Below are positions 10,009 to 20,389 of a stretch of DNA of 64,000 bases, one piece after another. The translations under genes and the position numbers were made by a program. How positions within the stretch are numbered: position 1 is the stretch's first letter; every line of letters starts with the position of its first letter. The notes under the pieces were generated by a model. That model saw nothing but the letters and a program-made list of their open reading frames with translations. It was not told where the DNA came from and searched no databases. Source of the stretch: Laspinema sp. D2d (GTDB lineage: Bacteria; Cyanobacteriota; Cyanobacteriia; Cyanobacteriales; Laspinemataceae); contig NZ_JAMXFC010000008.1 in NCBI RefSeq assembly GCF_025370755.1, positions 146,916 to 210,915 of the forward strand, in the 5' to 3' direction.

Positions 10009-10836
10009 TTACAAGAGTTTTTCTAGGCCATAAACGAGGGTTTTGAGTTGGAGAATTTTGCGAATAGAGAGCAATACTCCGGGCATATAACAGGCCCGAT
10101 CGCTAGTGTCGTGACGCAGGGTATAAACTTGACCCGGTGCACCAAAAATCACCTCTTGGTGAGCGATTAAACCCGGGAGGCGGATACTATGAATGCGAAT
10201 CCCTTCTCCCGCGTCACTGCCTCGGGCCCCGGCAATTTTTTCCGTTTCTTTCACCTGGGGAGGATTAAAAGTTTTGCCCATTTCTGCTAACATTTGGGCG
10301 GTTTGAATGGCGGTCCCGCTGGGGGCATCTGCCTTTTGATTATGGTGGAGTTCGATGATTTCTACATGATCAAAATGTTGAGATGCTGCGATCGCCGCTT
10401 GTTGTAGCAGGACCATCCCAATCGAAAAGTTGGGAATAATGGCACAACCAATGCTTGATTTTTCTGCAAAGGTTGCCAGATCTTGAATCTGTTCGGGACT
10501 CATGCCGGTGGTGCCAATCACGGGGCGGATCCCATAGGCGATCGCCGCCCGCGTATTTTCATACACCGAGTTGGGATGGGTAAAATCCACCATCACCGCT
10601 GATTGCTTTTCCTGAAGTGCCATCCCCAGAGTGCCTTCCAGGTCATTTAAAACCGGGATTTCTAAAGGTCCACATCCAATCACTTCCCCAATATCTTGAC
10701 CCAGATACTCCGGATTGCGATCGACGGCCCCTACTAAAATCATATCTGGAGCCTCAGAAACCGCCTGAACGACTTCACGGCCCATTTTGCCCCCAGCGCC
10801 ATTGACGACAACTGGAATCGGAAGTTGATTTGTCAT
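10009..10836 (-). CDS. dapB: 4-hydroxy-tetrahydrodipicolinate reductase
   Basis: DapB reduces hydroxy-tetrahydrodipicolinate with NAD(P)H in lysine and diaminopimelate synthesis. The protein has 275 residues from the ATG at 10836. The reading frame could extend to 10899, but [19 protein letters not shown] is the usual cyanobacterial N-terminus. The N-terminal Rossmann fold carries the dinucleotide loop [10 protein letters not shown]. The C-terminal domain carries [15 protein letters not shown], with the paired His and the Lys of the active site. Both are intact. The gene is alone on its strand and its 3' end lies 37 bases from the inverted-repeat element. Confidence 0.95.
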   Translation of the reverse strand: MTNQLPIPVVVNGAGGKMGREVVQAVSEAPDMILVGAVDRNPEYLGQDIGEVIGCGPLEIPVLNDLEGTLGMALQEKQSAVMVDFTHPNSVYENTRAAIAYGIRPVIGTTGMSPEQIQDLATFAEKSSIGCAIIPNFSIGMVLLQQAAIAASQHFDHVEIIELHHNQKADAPSGTAIQTAQMLAEMGKTFNPPQVKETEKIAGARGSDAGEGIRIHSIRLPGLIAHQEVIFGAPGQVYTLRHDTSDRACYMPGVLLSIRKILQLKTLVYGLEKLL

Positions 10837-11105
10837 ACTGCAATAAAGTCCCCTGGAACTAGATGAGGGAATTTTACCCCGCTTCGTGGGCATCTCCATA
10901 TTGATACTATAGTAAGGTTGAGTGGGTCTTGCCCGGTTGAGATTGCCGCCCGGATTGAACCTTGAGCCATTTTAATCCCGGTGGTGGGGAGATCTTAAGT
11001 TAAGTTGGGCCATTGACAATTGAGGGCAGGGAAGGCAGGATCAAGAAGCTGGGAATTTAGACCGGGACATCCTCTACAACTGACTCAGAATTCGGCAAAA
11101 CTGGA

Positions 11106-13874
11106 TTGAGCCGATCGCTCCCTCTAATCTGGATACTTGATCCCCCTTTTTATCACTTTTTTAACCCATATACGGTGCTTGATAAATTTTCTAGGCAAGT
11201 CAACTCGTTGGCATCTGGGGTTTATAACCAGATTGCCCAAATCAAGCTCAACCGGGTGCATACTCCGGTCAGTTCTGTGGCGATCGCCATTGCTATTGCG
11301 ATCGGAGTCGTTCTCCCAATTCGAGAAACCGGCGGGGTTCAACCCTTAGAACTGGTGACTTATGATTGGATGATGCGAAATCGCTGGTACAATCCCGGAC
11401 TCGATCACCGATTATTACTGGTAAAAATTACAGAAACCGATATTCAAACCCAACAAAAATGGCCGCTTTCTGATCGCATTGTCGCCCAAGTATTAGACGA
11501 ACTTGCCAAATTTGAACCGGCAGTGATTGGGTTAGATTTGTATCGCGATGTCCCCCACTCACCGGGTCATCAAGACCTACGTTTTCAACTCCAATCTTTA
11601 GATAATGTAATTGGCATTACCAAACTCTCGGATTCTCAAGAACCGGGCGTTCCCCCCCCACCTCATTTACCCGCAGAAGCGGTGGGATTTAATGATATTG
11701 TCAATGATCCTGATGGCATTGCCCGCCGAAATTTACTGTTTGCCCAAAATGCCGAGGGAAATACGTTTTACTCCTTTGCCTTGCGCGTTACCTTAAAATA
11801 TCTGAGCGATCGCGGCATTGTTATTGAAAATAGTCCCACCGATCCTCAGCGTATTTTGTTGGGAAAAGCTACTTTATCCCCTTTAGAGCAGGATTCGGGA
11901 GGCTATAAAACTATTGATGCTGAGGGATATCAAATTCTCCTCAATTATCGTGCACCGGGTTCTATCTCTCAAGAAGTGACCCTTACCGAAGTCTTAAATC
12001 GAGAAGTTGACCCCAGTTGGATCAAAGATAAAATTGTTTTAATTGGGACGACTGCATCGAGCGAAAAAGACTTATTTTTTACGCCCTACGGCATCAAAAC
12101 CGAAACCGAAACGTTTAAAATGCCTGGGGTGCGACTGCACGCTCAAATGGTGAGTCAACTCCTGAGTAGCGCCCTGGATGGTAAGGCAATTTTTTGGTTT
12201 TTGCCCAACTGGATCGAGATGTTATGGATTGCCACTTGTAGTGCGATCGGGGGAATTGTGGCATGGCAAATTCAACATCCCCTGAAATTGGGTTTAGGGT
12301 TTATGCTTGGAGTGGGCGGCATTGTCGCCATTGGATTTGCCCTATTTCACTGGGGTGGATGGATTCCAGTTGCGGCCCCGGTGCTAACCTTTACCCTTGC
12401 CCTGAGCGGAGTTGTTGCCTCAAAATTACTCTATACCGCGTTTCATGATGACTTAACGGGACTGCCGAATCGCGCCTCATTCATGAACCAACTCGATCGC
12501 GTTTATCGGCGATCACAACCGAAAACATTCCCGTTTTTCCTACCTTTAGGAAAGCGCTCCCCAACTCTTTCAGAACAGAAACCTCCGGTTCTCTTCTTGG
12601 ACTCTAAATTCACTCCTATACCTCGGTTATTAGCCGTCTTATTTCTGGATTTAGACCGATTTAAAGTCATTAATGATGGACTCGGACATGAGCTAGGGGA
12701 TCTGCTACTGATTGCGATCGCTGAACGTATTCGGACGCTGATGCGTCAACCTCGCACCGATGGCATTGAAGCAGTTACCATTGCCCGAGTCGGTGGAGAT
12801 GAATTTGCCATTCTCCTGGACAATCTTTACCGTTCTGAAGATGCCATCAACATTGGCGAATCTCTCTACCACCAAATTGCTAAACCCTTTACCTTGAAAG
12901 GTCAACCGATCTATACTACTGCCAGTATTGGTATGGCCCTCGGGCGGGCGGATGACTCTCGGAATTTATTGCGCGATGCTCACACCGCCATGTATCGTGC
13001 TAAAGCATTGAGCAAAGCTCGCCCGCAAGTCTTTGAAAGTGCTATGCAAAATAATGCCGTAGCCCGATTCCAGCTAGAAACGGACTTGCGCCGTGCGATT
13101 AATGCAGGGGCGACCCCAATCAATGGCAAGATTGAATCCGAGTTTTTGGTTTATTATCAGCCTTTGGTGGATTTAACCTCGGGAAAAATTAGCGGATTTG
13201 AAGCCCTTGTCCGTTGGCAACATCCGGAACGGGGTTTAGTGTTTCCCGGTGAGTTTATCACTGTTGCCGAAGAAACAGGTTCCATTGTGCCATTAGGCGA
13301 GTTGGTGTTAGTCATTGCCTGTTGGCAAATTTGCAAATGGCAAGAGGAATTTCCTCAAGAACCTCCGTTAATGGTGAGTGTGAATCTTTCCGGGAAGCAG
13401 TTTGCTCAACCCAATTTAATCGAAGTTATTAAACGAACCTTAGACCAAACCCATCTTGATCCAACTTGTTTGAAGTTAGAAATAACTGAAAGTGTGGTGA
13501 TGGATGAGGTAGAGTTGGCGATCGAAATGTTGTCTCAAATGAAAGCTTTAAATGTGAAATTAGGCATTGATGATTTTGGCACCGGGTATTCATCTTTGAG
13601 TTATTTGCACCGATTTCCCACGGATACTTTAAAAGTGGATCGGTCCTTTGTGACTCGGATGGTGGAAGGAGACCAAAATTCAGCAATTGTTAAAACAATT
13701 ATTGCCCTAGCCCATAATTTAAACATGGATGTGATTGCCGAAGGGGTGGAAACACCGGAACAATTAGCCCAATTGCGATCGCTAGGCTGTGAGTGTGGAC
13801 AAGGGTACTTTTTCGCCAAACCCTTACCGGCAGCACAAATTGAAGCCTTATTAAAGTCAGACCCCACTTGGTAA
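11106..13874 (+). CDS. CHASE2-GGDEF-EAL cyclic-di-GMP protein
   Basis: The protein has about 922 residues. An N-terminal membrane helix (about 57-75) is followed by a periplasmic CHASE2 sensor domain (about 85-345) and about three membrane helices (360-445). A GGDEF domain (signature RVGGDEF near residue 563) and an EAL domain (FEALVRW near 698, [18 protein letters not shown]) complete it. Both catalytic signatures are intact, so it could make and degrade cyclic di-GMP. The GGDEF domain carries a proline-rich insertion of about 40 residues (about 475-512) between its first helix and first strand. The start is uncertain: TTG at 11106, or GTG at 11175, since no ATG precedes the CHASE2 domain. 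Confidence 0.93.
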   Translation: MSRSLPLIWILDPPFYHFFNPYTVLDKFSRQVNSLASGVYNQIAQIKLNRVHTPVSSVAIAIAIAIGVVLPIRETGGVQPLELVTYDWMMRNRWYNPGLDHRLLLVKITETDIQTQQKWPLSDRIVAQVLDELAKFEPAVIGLDLYRDVPHSPGHQDLRFQLQSLDNVIGITKLSDSQEPGVPPPPHLPAEAVGFNDIVNDPDGIARRNLLFAQNAEGNTFYSFALRVTLKYLSDRGIVIENSPTDPQRILLGKATLSPLEQDSGGYKTIDAEGYQILLNYRAPGSISQEVTLTEVLNREVDPSWIKDKIVLIGTTASSEKDLFFTPYGIKTETETFKMPGVRLHAQMVSQLLSSALDGKAIFWFLPNWIEMLWIATCSAIGGIVAWQIQHPLKLGLGFMLGVGGIVAIGFALFHWGGWIPVAAPVLTFTLALSGVVASKLLYTAFHDDLTGLPNRASFMNQLDRVYRRSQPKTFPFFLPLGKRSPTLSEQKPPVLFLDSKFTPIPRLLAVLFLDLDRFKVINDGLGHELGDLLLIAIAERIRTLMRQPRTDGIEAVTIARVGGDEFAILLDNLYRSEDAINIGESLYHQIAKPFTLKGQPIYTTASIGMALGRADDSRNLLRDAHTAMYRAKALSKARPQVFESAMQNNAVARFQLETDLRRAINAGATPINGKIESEFLVYYQPLVDLTSGKISGFEALVRWQHPERGLVFPGEFITVAEETGSIVPLGELVLVIACWQICKWQEEFPQEPPLMVSVNLSGKQFAQPNLIEVIKRTLDQTHLDPTCLKLEITESVVMDEVELAIEMLSQMKALNVKLGIDDFGTGYSSLSYLHRFPTDTLKVDRSFVTRMVEGDQNSAIVKTIIALAHNLNMDVIAEGVETPEQLAQLRSLGCECGQGYFFAKPLPAAQIEALLKSDPTW

Positions 13875-14010
13875 CCCCAAAAACCTACAGCCTGTTTCCG
13901 AGTTGGGGATGACCCTAAACCCCAAGACGGATCGCAAAAGGACAGACAAGGGGGGTTAAACAATGGCACAATGAGAAACGCCATAAACAGATAGAAATAT
14001 AGGTAAAGTC

Positions 14011-15102
14011 GTGAGTCCGATTGCCCAAGCTATTCCAACTCAACCCGCGATCGCGCGGCGTGCTGTGTTTCCCTTTACTGCTATTGTGGGGCAGGAAGAA
14101 ATGAAACTGGCATTGCTGCTGAATGTCATTGACCCCAAGATTGGCGGGGTGATGATTATGGGCGATCGCGGCACTGGCAAATCTACTACCATCCGCGCCT
14201 TAGCTGATCTGCTGCCAGAAATTGAAGTGGTGGCAGATGACCCCTTCAACAGTCATCCCTCGGATCCGGAACTGATGAGTGATGTGGTCCGCGATCGCGC
14301 CTCTCGGGGAGAAACCTTACCCGTGATGCAGCGCAAGGTGCAAATGATTGATCTCCCTCTCGGTGCCACAGAGGACCGGGTTTGTGGGACAATTGATATT
14401 GAAAAAGCCCTCTCAGAAGGGGTAAAAGCCTTTGAACCGGGTTTGTTAGCCAAAGCCAATCGCGGTATCCTCTATGTGGATGAAGTCAACCTACTCGACG
14501 ATCACCTCGTGGATGTGTTGTTAGACTCTGCTGCTTCGGGGTGGAATACCGTTGAACGGGAAGGGATTTCCATTCGTCACCCGGCGCGATTTGTGTTGGT
14601 GGGGTCTGGTAACCCGGAAGAAGGTGAACTCCGTCCGCAATTGCTCGATCGCTTCGGAATGCACGCCGAAATCCGCACGGTAAAAGAACCCGCTTTACGG
14701 GTGAAAATCGTTGAGGAACGCTCAGGATTTGACCAAAATCCTCAAACCTATTTGGAACAACACGAAGCAGAACAACAAGCGTTACAGCAAAAGCTGATTG
14801 ATGCTCAAAACTTGTTACCTTCGGTGAATTTGGATTATGAAATGCGCGTCCAAATTTCCCAGGTTTGTTCTGAGTTAGATGTAGATGGATTGCGCGGAGA
14901 TATTGTTACCAACCGCGCTGCCAAGGCGATCGCGGCGTTAGAAGGACGCACCGAAGTTACCCTGGATGATATTAGCCGGGTCATTACCCTCTGTCTGCGT
15001 CACCGCCTCCGTAAAGACCCCTTAGAATCCATTGATAGTGGTTATAAGGTTCAAAAAGTCTTTAGTAGTGTCTTTGGCGTGGAAATGCCAACCGAAGGTT
15101 AA
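14011..15102 (+). CDS. chlI: magnesium chelatase ATPase subunit I
   Basis: ChlI is the AAA+ motor that, with ChlD and ChlH, inserts Mg2+ into protoporphyrin IX, the first committed step of chlorophyll synthesis. It has 363 residues from GTG 14011. Walker A is [10 protein letters not shown] and Walker B is [11 protein letters not shown]. The sensor region reads [20 protein letters not shown], and a C-terminal helical domain with [15 protein letters not shown] follows. Length and all AAA+ motifs are normal. The GTG start gives the expected MSPIAQ-type N-terminus. ruvC follows after 67 bases on the same strand. Confidence 0.97.
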   Translation: MSPIAQAIPTQPAIARRAVFPFTAIVGQEEMKLALLLNVIDPKIGGVMIMGDRGTGKSTTIRALADLLPEIEVVADDPFNSHPSDPELMSDVVRDRASRGETLPVMQRKVQMIDLPLGATEDRVCGTIDIEKALSEGVKAFEPGLLAKANRGILYVDEVNLLDDHLVDVLLDSAASGWNTVEREGISIRHPARFVLVGSGNPEEGELRPQLLDRFGMHAEIRTVKEPALRVKIVEERSGFDQNPQTYLEQHEAEQQALQQKLIDAQNLLPSVNLDYEMRVQISQVCSELDVDGLRGDIVTNRAAKAIAALEGRTEVTLDDISRVITLCLRHRLRKDPLESIDSGYKVQKVFSSVFGVEMPTEG

Positions 15103-15169
15103 ATCGGTGTAGTGGCGCTGGGGTAGAGTACATCAAAAAAGCCCTCAAGCGCCTCTACATCCAACGGTT

Positions 15170-15670
15170 ATGGAAAAGCGAATTTTAGGATTAGACCCGG
15201 GTTTAGCAACATTAGGATTTGGGGCGATCGCCGCTCAAACTGGAGGCACGGGCAGAAGTCGCAGCGAAACCGTTTCCCTGCTGGATTTTGGCATTATTCA
15301 AACCCCCGCCAAGACTGACCTGGGTCAGCGGTTATGTACGATTTATGAAGATTTACACGCCCTGATTGACCAGTTCAAACCGGACTTAGTAGCAGCGGAA
15401 AAATTGTTCTTTTATCGCATGGGAAATACCATCTTAGTCGCCCAAGCGCGAGGGGTAATTTTACTGGTGGTAGCACAACATCAATTACCGTTAGTTGAAT
15501 ATACTCCCGCACAAATTAAACAAGGGATTACCGGCTATGGTAATGCGGATAAATATGAAGTGCAACAAGCAGTAGCGAGGGAATTAAATTTAGAGACGAT
15601 TCCCAAACCCGATGATGCAGCAGATGCCTTAGCCGTCGCCTTAACCGCCTGGTTTCAATGGGAAAATTGA
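15170..15670 (+). CDS. ruvC: Holliday junction resolvase RuvC
   Basis: RuvC cuts Holliday junctions as a dimer together with RuvAB. The 166-residue protein has the RNase H-like fold with the four acidic catalytic positions visible. These are Asp in [14 protein letters not shown], Glu in VAAEKLFF, and the two Asp of [11 protein letters not shown] near the C-terminus. The length is typical. It lies 67 bases downstream of chlI and may be co-transcribed with it. A palindromic AAACCGGGTTT sequence lies about 35 bases after the stop codon. Confidence 0.96.
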   Translation: MEKRILGLDPGLATLGFGAIAAQTGGTGRSRSETVSLLDFGIIQTPAKTDLGQRLCTIYEDLHALIDQFKPDLVAAEKLFFYRMGNTILVAQARGVILLVVAQHQLPLVEYTPAQIKQGITGYGNADKYEVQQAVARELNLETIPKPDDAADALAVALTAWFQWEN

Positions 15671-15965
15671 GGAGGAATTCACAAGTCAGTAATTCTATTA
15701 TCAAAAACCGGGTTTCTTCACTCTGACTTTTGGTACTGATCCACATTGGTGTTGGTGAAGAAAGTGGGTTTTCTTCCTATTAAAGTATCAAGACCCCAAG
15801 AGGAGCAAACCCGGATAGCACAGAGATAGATTGATATTAAGAAACATAAACATTTACTGCTTCAGGAATTGAGTAAGTTATACTAGAGCGTAGTGCAAGG
15901 CTGTAGGTCCAAATTTCTATAGGGTCTGCACAGCCCACTTGATTAAACTTGAATTCCTGAATGGC

Positions 15966-16595
15966 ATGGATATAAATTTAATCAAAGATATCATCCGGAA
16001 AATCACTATCAAATCTTGTTGGGTCGAATATTCACAAGTTTGTTCGGCATTAAAATCCTATGAACTGATGGCTGTTGAACCAGGGTTTTTTTTGAATAAC
16101 AATCAGGATTTCAGGACTTATCCGATGTGTAAACCGAACGATTTTTACATTGCCTTAGCAGAGAGTTTTCCTTATCAAATGGAGTCTCTATCACATTCTC
16201 TGAATATGCCTTCGGATAAAAAACCTCCTTCAAATTGGGCGATTGACCCTAAAATCAAACCCCGTAAAAATAAGATTTTAGAGCAATACGGAATTGATGA
16301 TACTGAGGAGGATAAAGTTTTTCAAGAAATTAAGACAGTAGAAGACTTGCAGCAAGTGATTGGCAAGCTTATCAAAAAAATAGCGAGAGAATCCAACCAA
16401 TCCACTATAGAGATCCAGGAGATCGGAACAGAGTTTTATAACGTTTATCAAGTACCAATCAGGTCTACCTTAAAGCAATTTTTTGCTGCTTTAAAACTGA
16501 TGGATATATTACAAAATATAGAGTTTATAACGGTTGATATGGTTGATTCTAAAAAGGTTTTCTTAAAGAAAAGGAATTCTGAGGTGGTTAAGTGA
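15966..16595 (+). CDS. uncharacterised protein, possible C-terminal winged-helix (OST-HTH-like) domain
   Basis: I do not recognise this gene. From ATG 15966 it encodes 209 residues; a TTG at 15939 would add nine. The N-terminal half (about 1-90) contains VEYSQVCSALKSYELMAVEPGFFLNNN. A short Pro/Lys-rich linker follows (about 85-100). The C-terminal half (about 120-205) has predicted helices and a final pair of strands. Its spacing, beginning EDLQQVIGKLIKKIA and ending ITVDMVDSKKVFLKK, loosely recalls OST-HTH/LOTUS winged helices. It is AT-richer than its neighbours and stands alone, which hints at acquisition. The fold suggestion is a guess from pattern only. Confidence 0.6.
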   Translation: MDINLIKDIIRKITIKSCWVEYSQVCSALKSYELMAVEPGFFLNNNQDFRTYPMCKPNDFYIALAESFPYQMESLSHSLNMPSDKKPPSNWAIDPKIKPRKNKILEQYGIDDTEEDKVFQEIKTVEDLQQVIGKLIKKIARESNQSTIEIQEIGTEFYNVYQVPIRSTLKQFFAALKLMDILQNIEFITVDMVDSKKVFLKKRNSEVVK

Positions 16596-16687
16596 GCAAT
16601 AGGGTGGGAAGAAGCACACCCTACCATCTTACTTTGTAGCAAATTTAGGTCAGAAATCCGGTTTATTGTTTTTTTGAAGCAGATCTC

Positions 16688-18007
16688 TCAAAATGTGAGA
16701 CGACAAATCAACAAAGAGGCAAGCATTCCTGTCGCATCAGCTAACAGGGCAGCGGGTAAAGTGTGGCGCGTCCGGCTCACTCCAATACTACCAAAATAAA
16801 CCGCCATCACATAAAAGGTGGTTTCCGTCGAACCTTGCATCGTTGAAACCAGATAAGACAAGAACCCATCAGGGTCATTCTCTACAATTTCCGACATCAC
16901 CCCAAATGCGCCACTGCCCGATAAAGGACGAATTAGCGCCATTGGTAAGGCTTCCGGTGGCATGGCAATCAAGTTGGTGATGGGGGATAACACTGCTGTC
17001 ATCACATCCAATGCGCCACTGGTGCGAAACATCCCGATCGCCACAAAGATTGCAACCAGAAACGGGATAATTCTCACCGCAATATCAAAGCCTTCTTTCG
17101 CCCCTTCCGTTAACACTTCATACACTTTCACCCCGCGAAAATAGCCAATCAGCAGGAAGCTACAAATCACTAAAGGTAACAACCCATTAGAAATCGCCTC
17201 AATGATTTGGGTACTTGCCAATCCCGCCGTTCCCGTGATGGTTAATCGATAGAGAAGTGCCCCAAAAAATAGCACAATTAACCCACCAAAGAATAACCGT
17301 CCTACCCGTCCCGGGGGTTCTAAAGGTTCAACAGGTTGGGCATATTCAGGACTCTGTGAGGGGCTGTCTGAATCCAGTTCCGGGGCGTTTACTGGGGGAT
17401 TCGGGGCAGAATCTTGGTTGCGATGGGCCAGAACTTTAGCGGCTACAATGGCTACAGTGGTGGAAGCAACTGTTGCCACAAGTGAGGGAATAATAATTGC
17501 CCCGGGATTGGTGGCCCCTGCGGAGGCCCTTACAGCGATCGCCCCAATGGGTAAAAGGGTCACCGATGAGGTGTTAATGGCTAAAAATAAGCACATCGCA
17601 TTGGTGGCAGTTCCAGGGTCCGAATTCAGCCGATTCAGTTCCTTCATAGCTTTGAGCCCAATGGGAGTGGCAGCATTGCCCAAACCCAGGGCATTAGCGG
17701 CGAGATTTAAGATCATGGCAGACATGGCGGGATGATCTGCCGGGATATCAGGAAACAGTCGTAACATGAGGGGACGAATCCCTTGGGCGATCGCCTCCAT
17801 GACTCCCGCCACTTCCACCACCCGCAGAATTCCCAACCACAAGGCTAACGCCCCAATTAACCCGATCGCCAAGGTAACCGCATTCGCTGCCGACTCAAAT
17901 GCCGCTTCGGTCAATTCCGGCAGAGTCCCACGCATTGTTGCGACGACGGTAGACCCTACCATCAGAAACAGCCAAATGCTATTGAGGGGAGATTCAGATT
18001 TTTTCAC
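16688..18007 (-). CDS. SpmA-SpmB fusion, nucleoside-recognition (Gate) domain membrane protein
   Basis: The protein has 439 residues and many membrane helices in two similar halves. The first half (about 1-200) resembles SpmA and contains LAANALGLGNAATPIG. The second half (about 240-439) resembles SpmB and contains the PLSGSGAFG and MQGSTETTFYV segments. In spore formers the two are separate proteins needed for core dehydration. In non-spore-forming bacteria the fused form is a nucleoside-recognition domain membrane protein of unknown substrate. A polar linker rich in Pro, Ser and Glu (about 205-235) joins the halves. The FHA protein gene lies 74 bases upstream on the same strand. Confidence 0.85.
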   Translation of the reverse strand: MKKSESPLNSIWLFLMVGSTVVATMRGTLPELTEAAFESAANAVTLAIGLIGALALWLGILRVVEVAGVMEAIAQGIRPLMLRLFPDIPADHPAMSAMILNLAANALGLGNAATPIGLKAMKELNRLNSDPGTATNAMCLFLAINTSSVTLLPIGAIAVRASAGATNPGAIIIPSLVATVASTTVAIVAAKVLAHRNQDSAPNPPVNAPELDSDSPSQSPEYAQPVEPLEPPGRVGRLFFGGLIVLFFGALLYRLTITGTAGLASTQIIEAISNGLLPLVICSFLLIGYFRGVKVYEVLTEGAKEGFDIAVRIIPFLVAIFVAIGMFRTSGALDVMTAVLSPITNLIAMPPEALPMALIRPLSGSGAFGVMSEIVENDPDGFLSYLVSTMQGSTETTFYVMAVYFGSIGVSRTRHTLPAALLADATGMLASLLICRLTF

Positions 18008-18081
18008 AGACGGTTCACCGGGAAAGTTTCCGAGTTATGGTAACATCACCCACCTAACAGGATAAACTTTTTTCTCTCCCC

Positions 18082-18642
18082 TCAATCGGCATGAGTGGAC
18101 ATCAAAACACTATTGGCTGAGTCCAAAGATGTACCACACCAAGGACACCCAAAATCGAGAAGTTTATAATGAGAAATTTTCTGACAATTGGGACATTTTA
18201 AACCATAGGTCGGCAGCGGTTTGCGGGGAAGGCGACGGCGTAGGGGTTGACTGATAGAGGCTTCGCTATCATCATCCTCTGGGGCAGAAAGAGTTACTCC
18301 CTGAGAAAATCGGAGGTCAATGGCAATGACTTTCAGTTTAATTTGTCCCAAACAAATCAGACTACCTAGGGTTAACATCATCTCACCCTGGGTTAACAGT
18401 TGCCCATCTACTTTAGAAGGATTGCTGGGCCGAAGATTTCTCAAATAAAAATGACTTTTCTGGGGGTCATAAAAGATTTCAACGTGCAACCCAGAGACTG
18501 TCGGATGAAGCAACACGATATCGCAGCGAGTGGGATCGCGACCGATCCGGACGGTCCCCGGATTTTTGCTCGGTTGCTTATCCCAGATAGTTTGAGTTCT
18601 AAACTCACCCGCTTCAATCCATTTTAGGGTTAGTTCATGCAT
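18082..18642 (-). CDS. FHA-domain protein with C-terminal zinc ribbon
   Basis: FHA domains bind phosphothreonine peptides. The protein has 186 residues from ATG 18642; a longer frame to 18672 adds an unsupported hydrophobic start. The FHA domain (about residues 25-105) contains VRIGRDPTRCDIVL and TVSGLHVEI, which carry the Arg and Ser...His signature, and LRPSNPSKVDG. The C-terminus has two CPxC-type knuckles (CPNC and CPWC, about 157-178), a likely zinc ribbon. It is probably an adaptor in Ser/Thr-kinase signalling, but no kinase is encoded nearby. It may share a transcript with the SpmA-SpmB gene downstream. Confidence 0.88.
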   Translation of the reverse strand: MHELTLKWIEAGEFRTQTIWDKQPSKNPGTVRIGRDPTRCDIVLLHPTVSGLHVEIFYDPQKSHFYLRNLRPSNPSKVDGQLLTQGEMMLTLGSLICLGQIKLKVIAIDLRFSQGVTLSAPEDDDSEASISQPLRRRLPRKPLPTYGLKCPNCQKISHYKLLDFGCPWCGTSLDSANSVLMSTHAD

Positions 18643-19104
18643 GGCGATCGCAAGTTTCCATAGTAGCAGCACCTGTTTTCCGCCCCTGACTCGGGAAGAT
18701 ATCTTTATTATCTAGCTTTTTTCGGTTCAGGAGCAAGTATAGAAGCACACCATTCTGTGAGTCTCCTATCCCTTATCCATTTCCTGGAACAGGGGAGGAG
18801 TTCACAGGGATTTTGAGTTTTGTACAGAAACGATTGAGTTTAGGCCAACATCAGGGGACAAACCCAGAATGCCATCTTCTCTACCGGGTCCGGATGTGAT
18901 AATCGGGTTTCCAGTTGATCGGTCCTCTTGAAACTTTACCGGGTTCCTTCCCTGAATGGACTGGGTTTAACGAATCTTCATACTTGCGATCGCATCCGGT
19001 TCAGGTGGGGAAGTGACCCTTGAGTAAACTAAGCTAAAAAGCCTTACTCAAGGCCCTCCAGCCCTTCGCCGTTCTGTAGGACCGGGCAAATGTCTCTGAT
19101 GAGT
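18643..19104. other. intergenic stretch with one inverted repeat
   Basis: No gene is supported here. A ten-base perfect inverted repeat (CCTTGAGTAA at 19018-19027, TTACTCAAGG at 19044-19053) lies just downstream of the small minus-strand gene at 19105 and may end its transcript, though it lacks a T tract. The rest presumably contains the promoter of the FHA gene. Confidence 0.5.
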
Positions 19105-19314
19105 TTAGGGAATCGTCTCACTCAATTCCTCCCATAACGTATTCATTTTTTCAAACGCATCTTCTAAAGAAATTTTTCCCCCAGTTGCGAGACTACTCAA
19201 AATGCTCACTCGATGACTAAAGGTTTGCAAATTTTTATGGCGAAGTAATTGTTCTGCATCCCGATTTCCGTGGGCATGATTGGGGGAATCAATAGATTGG
19301 AAATGAGTTGTCAT
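19105..19314 (-). CDS. small DUF7219-like cyanobacterial protein
   Basis: This protein has 69 residues from ATG 19314 (an upstream in-frame ATG at 19344 is possible). The C-terminal two thirds contain NLQTFSHRVSILSSLATGGKIS and end in an amphipathic helix with NTLWEEL. This recalls small cyanobacterial proteins now called DUF7219, which have a similar NLQEFAQRVSYI...GGKLSPEDAY...LW pattern. The N-terminal third is His/Asn-rich and variable. The function of the family is unknown. The match rests on memory of the pattern, so it is moderately certain. Confidence 0.6.
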   Translation of the reverse strand: MTTHFQSIDSPNHAHGNRDAEQLLRHKNLQTFSHRVSILSSLATGGKISLEDAFEKMNTLWEELSETIP

Positions 19315-19457
19315 GGCAGAACCCTCCCATCGCTTCTGAATCACAGCGACTATTTTTTTAACTACGATAATTATCTCTGAAAAACTCTAACCGCACAGCG
19401 ATCGCTTGAACGTTAAAGGTGCGATCGTGATCAAGTGTAGCCGTGACCCCAATCTAA

Positions 19458-19485
19458 CCGGAGTGCGATCGCGATCGCACTCCGG
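19458..19485. repeat. 28-bp perfect palindrome built on overlapping HIP1 sites
   Basis: Bases 19458-19485 read identically on both strands: CCGGAGT, then overlapping GCGATCGC octamers, then ACTCCGG. It begins eight bases downstream of the nfi stop codon and could act as the terminator hairpin of that gene. Confidence 0.8.
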
Positions 19486-19492
19486 AATGGTT

Positions 19493-20152
19493 CTAACTTG
19501 AAGCGAGGCGATCGCTGATTCGGGTAGTTTCCGGGAGTCGGTATTTCGGAGTGCAACGCAGCACATAATCCAAGGCAGTGGGTAAACTAATGCGATGACC
19601 AATGGAAATATAAAGGGGATTGACATGACTGCGCGATCGCAGAACCGCCCCCACGGTTTCCCCTTGATCCAGCAACGGTTGCCAACTGCCACGTTCCGGG
19701 GGTAATCCTTCATGAGTACCAATAAAGCGCGATTTTGCTACCCCAATCGCCGGGAGATTCGTCAAGACCCCCAAATGACAAGCAATCCCAAACCGCCGGG
19801 GATGGGCCAATCCCTGACCATCACAGAGTAGCAAATCTGGCACAATAGACAACTGTTCCAGGGCCTCCAAAACCGCCGGAACTTCGCGAAACGAAAGGAA
19901 TCCAGGAATGTAGGGGAAGTGAGTCGGACACCGGGCGATCGCCTGATCACACAGTTGCAAATCTGGAAAACTTAACACCGCCACTGCCGCCTGCGTCACA
20001 TTATCCTGTTCCTGATATCCCGCATCCACCCCCGCCACATATCGAACCTGTGGCAAGTCATCTTCTACAATGACTTGTTCCCGTAACTCTTCCTGAATTG
20101 CCCTCGCCTCCTCCACCGTCTCCGGCCAACTTTGGGGCTTATCAATTTTCAT
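19493..20152 (-). CDS. nfi: endonuclease V
   Basis: Endonuclease V nicks DNA one base 3' of deaminated purines (inosine), starting their repair. The 219-residue protein shows the family signatures. These are VAGVDAGYQ with the first catalytic Asp, [11 protein letters not shown] with the catalytic Glu, and [13 protein letters not shown] with the second Asp. GVAKSRFIG follows. All metal-binding acidic residues are present and the length is usual. ATG 20152 is the natural start. It is divergent from the SPFH gene. Confidence 0.95.
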   Translation of the reverse strand: MKIDKPQSWPETVEEARAIQEELREQVIVEDDLPQVRYVAGVDAGYQEQDNVTQAAVAVLSFPDLQLCDQAIARCPTHFPYIPGFLSFREVPAVLEALEQLSIVPDLLLCDGQGLAHPRRFGIACHLGVLTNLPAIGVAKSRFIGTHEGLPPERGSWQPLLDQGETVGAVLRSRSHVNPLYISIGHRISLPTALDYVLRCTPKYRLPETTRISDRLASS

Positions 20153-20389
20153 AACATTTTATTACTTTTAAGACAATTTTCTGGATTCCGGTTTAACATT
20201 TTAAGAGTCACTCAATTTGTATCAAACTTTGGGAGACAACAATAGTCCCGCAAGTCCCTGGGAATATCAAAGTCAAACCTAGACCCATCTGGACTGAAAT
20301 TCTTAAAAACTTAAGAAAAATTTAATAAAGGTTCGGGATGGGGTGTTTTTTACAAACCGTAAGTTTCAACCTCATTAAGGTAAATTCCA

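Noticed and set aside
15700..15785. Possible second terminator or RNA after ruvC (AAACCGGGTTTCTT-like palindromes)
   Set aside because: The short palindrome is a motif seen several times in the window and has no T tract; too weak to call.
19018..19053. Inverted repeat downstream of the small DUF7219-like gene as a terminator
   Set aside because: The arms are perfect but no T run follows on either strand, so only noted within the intergenic entry.
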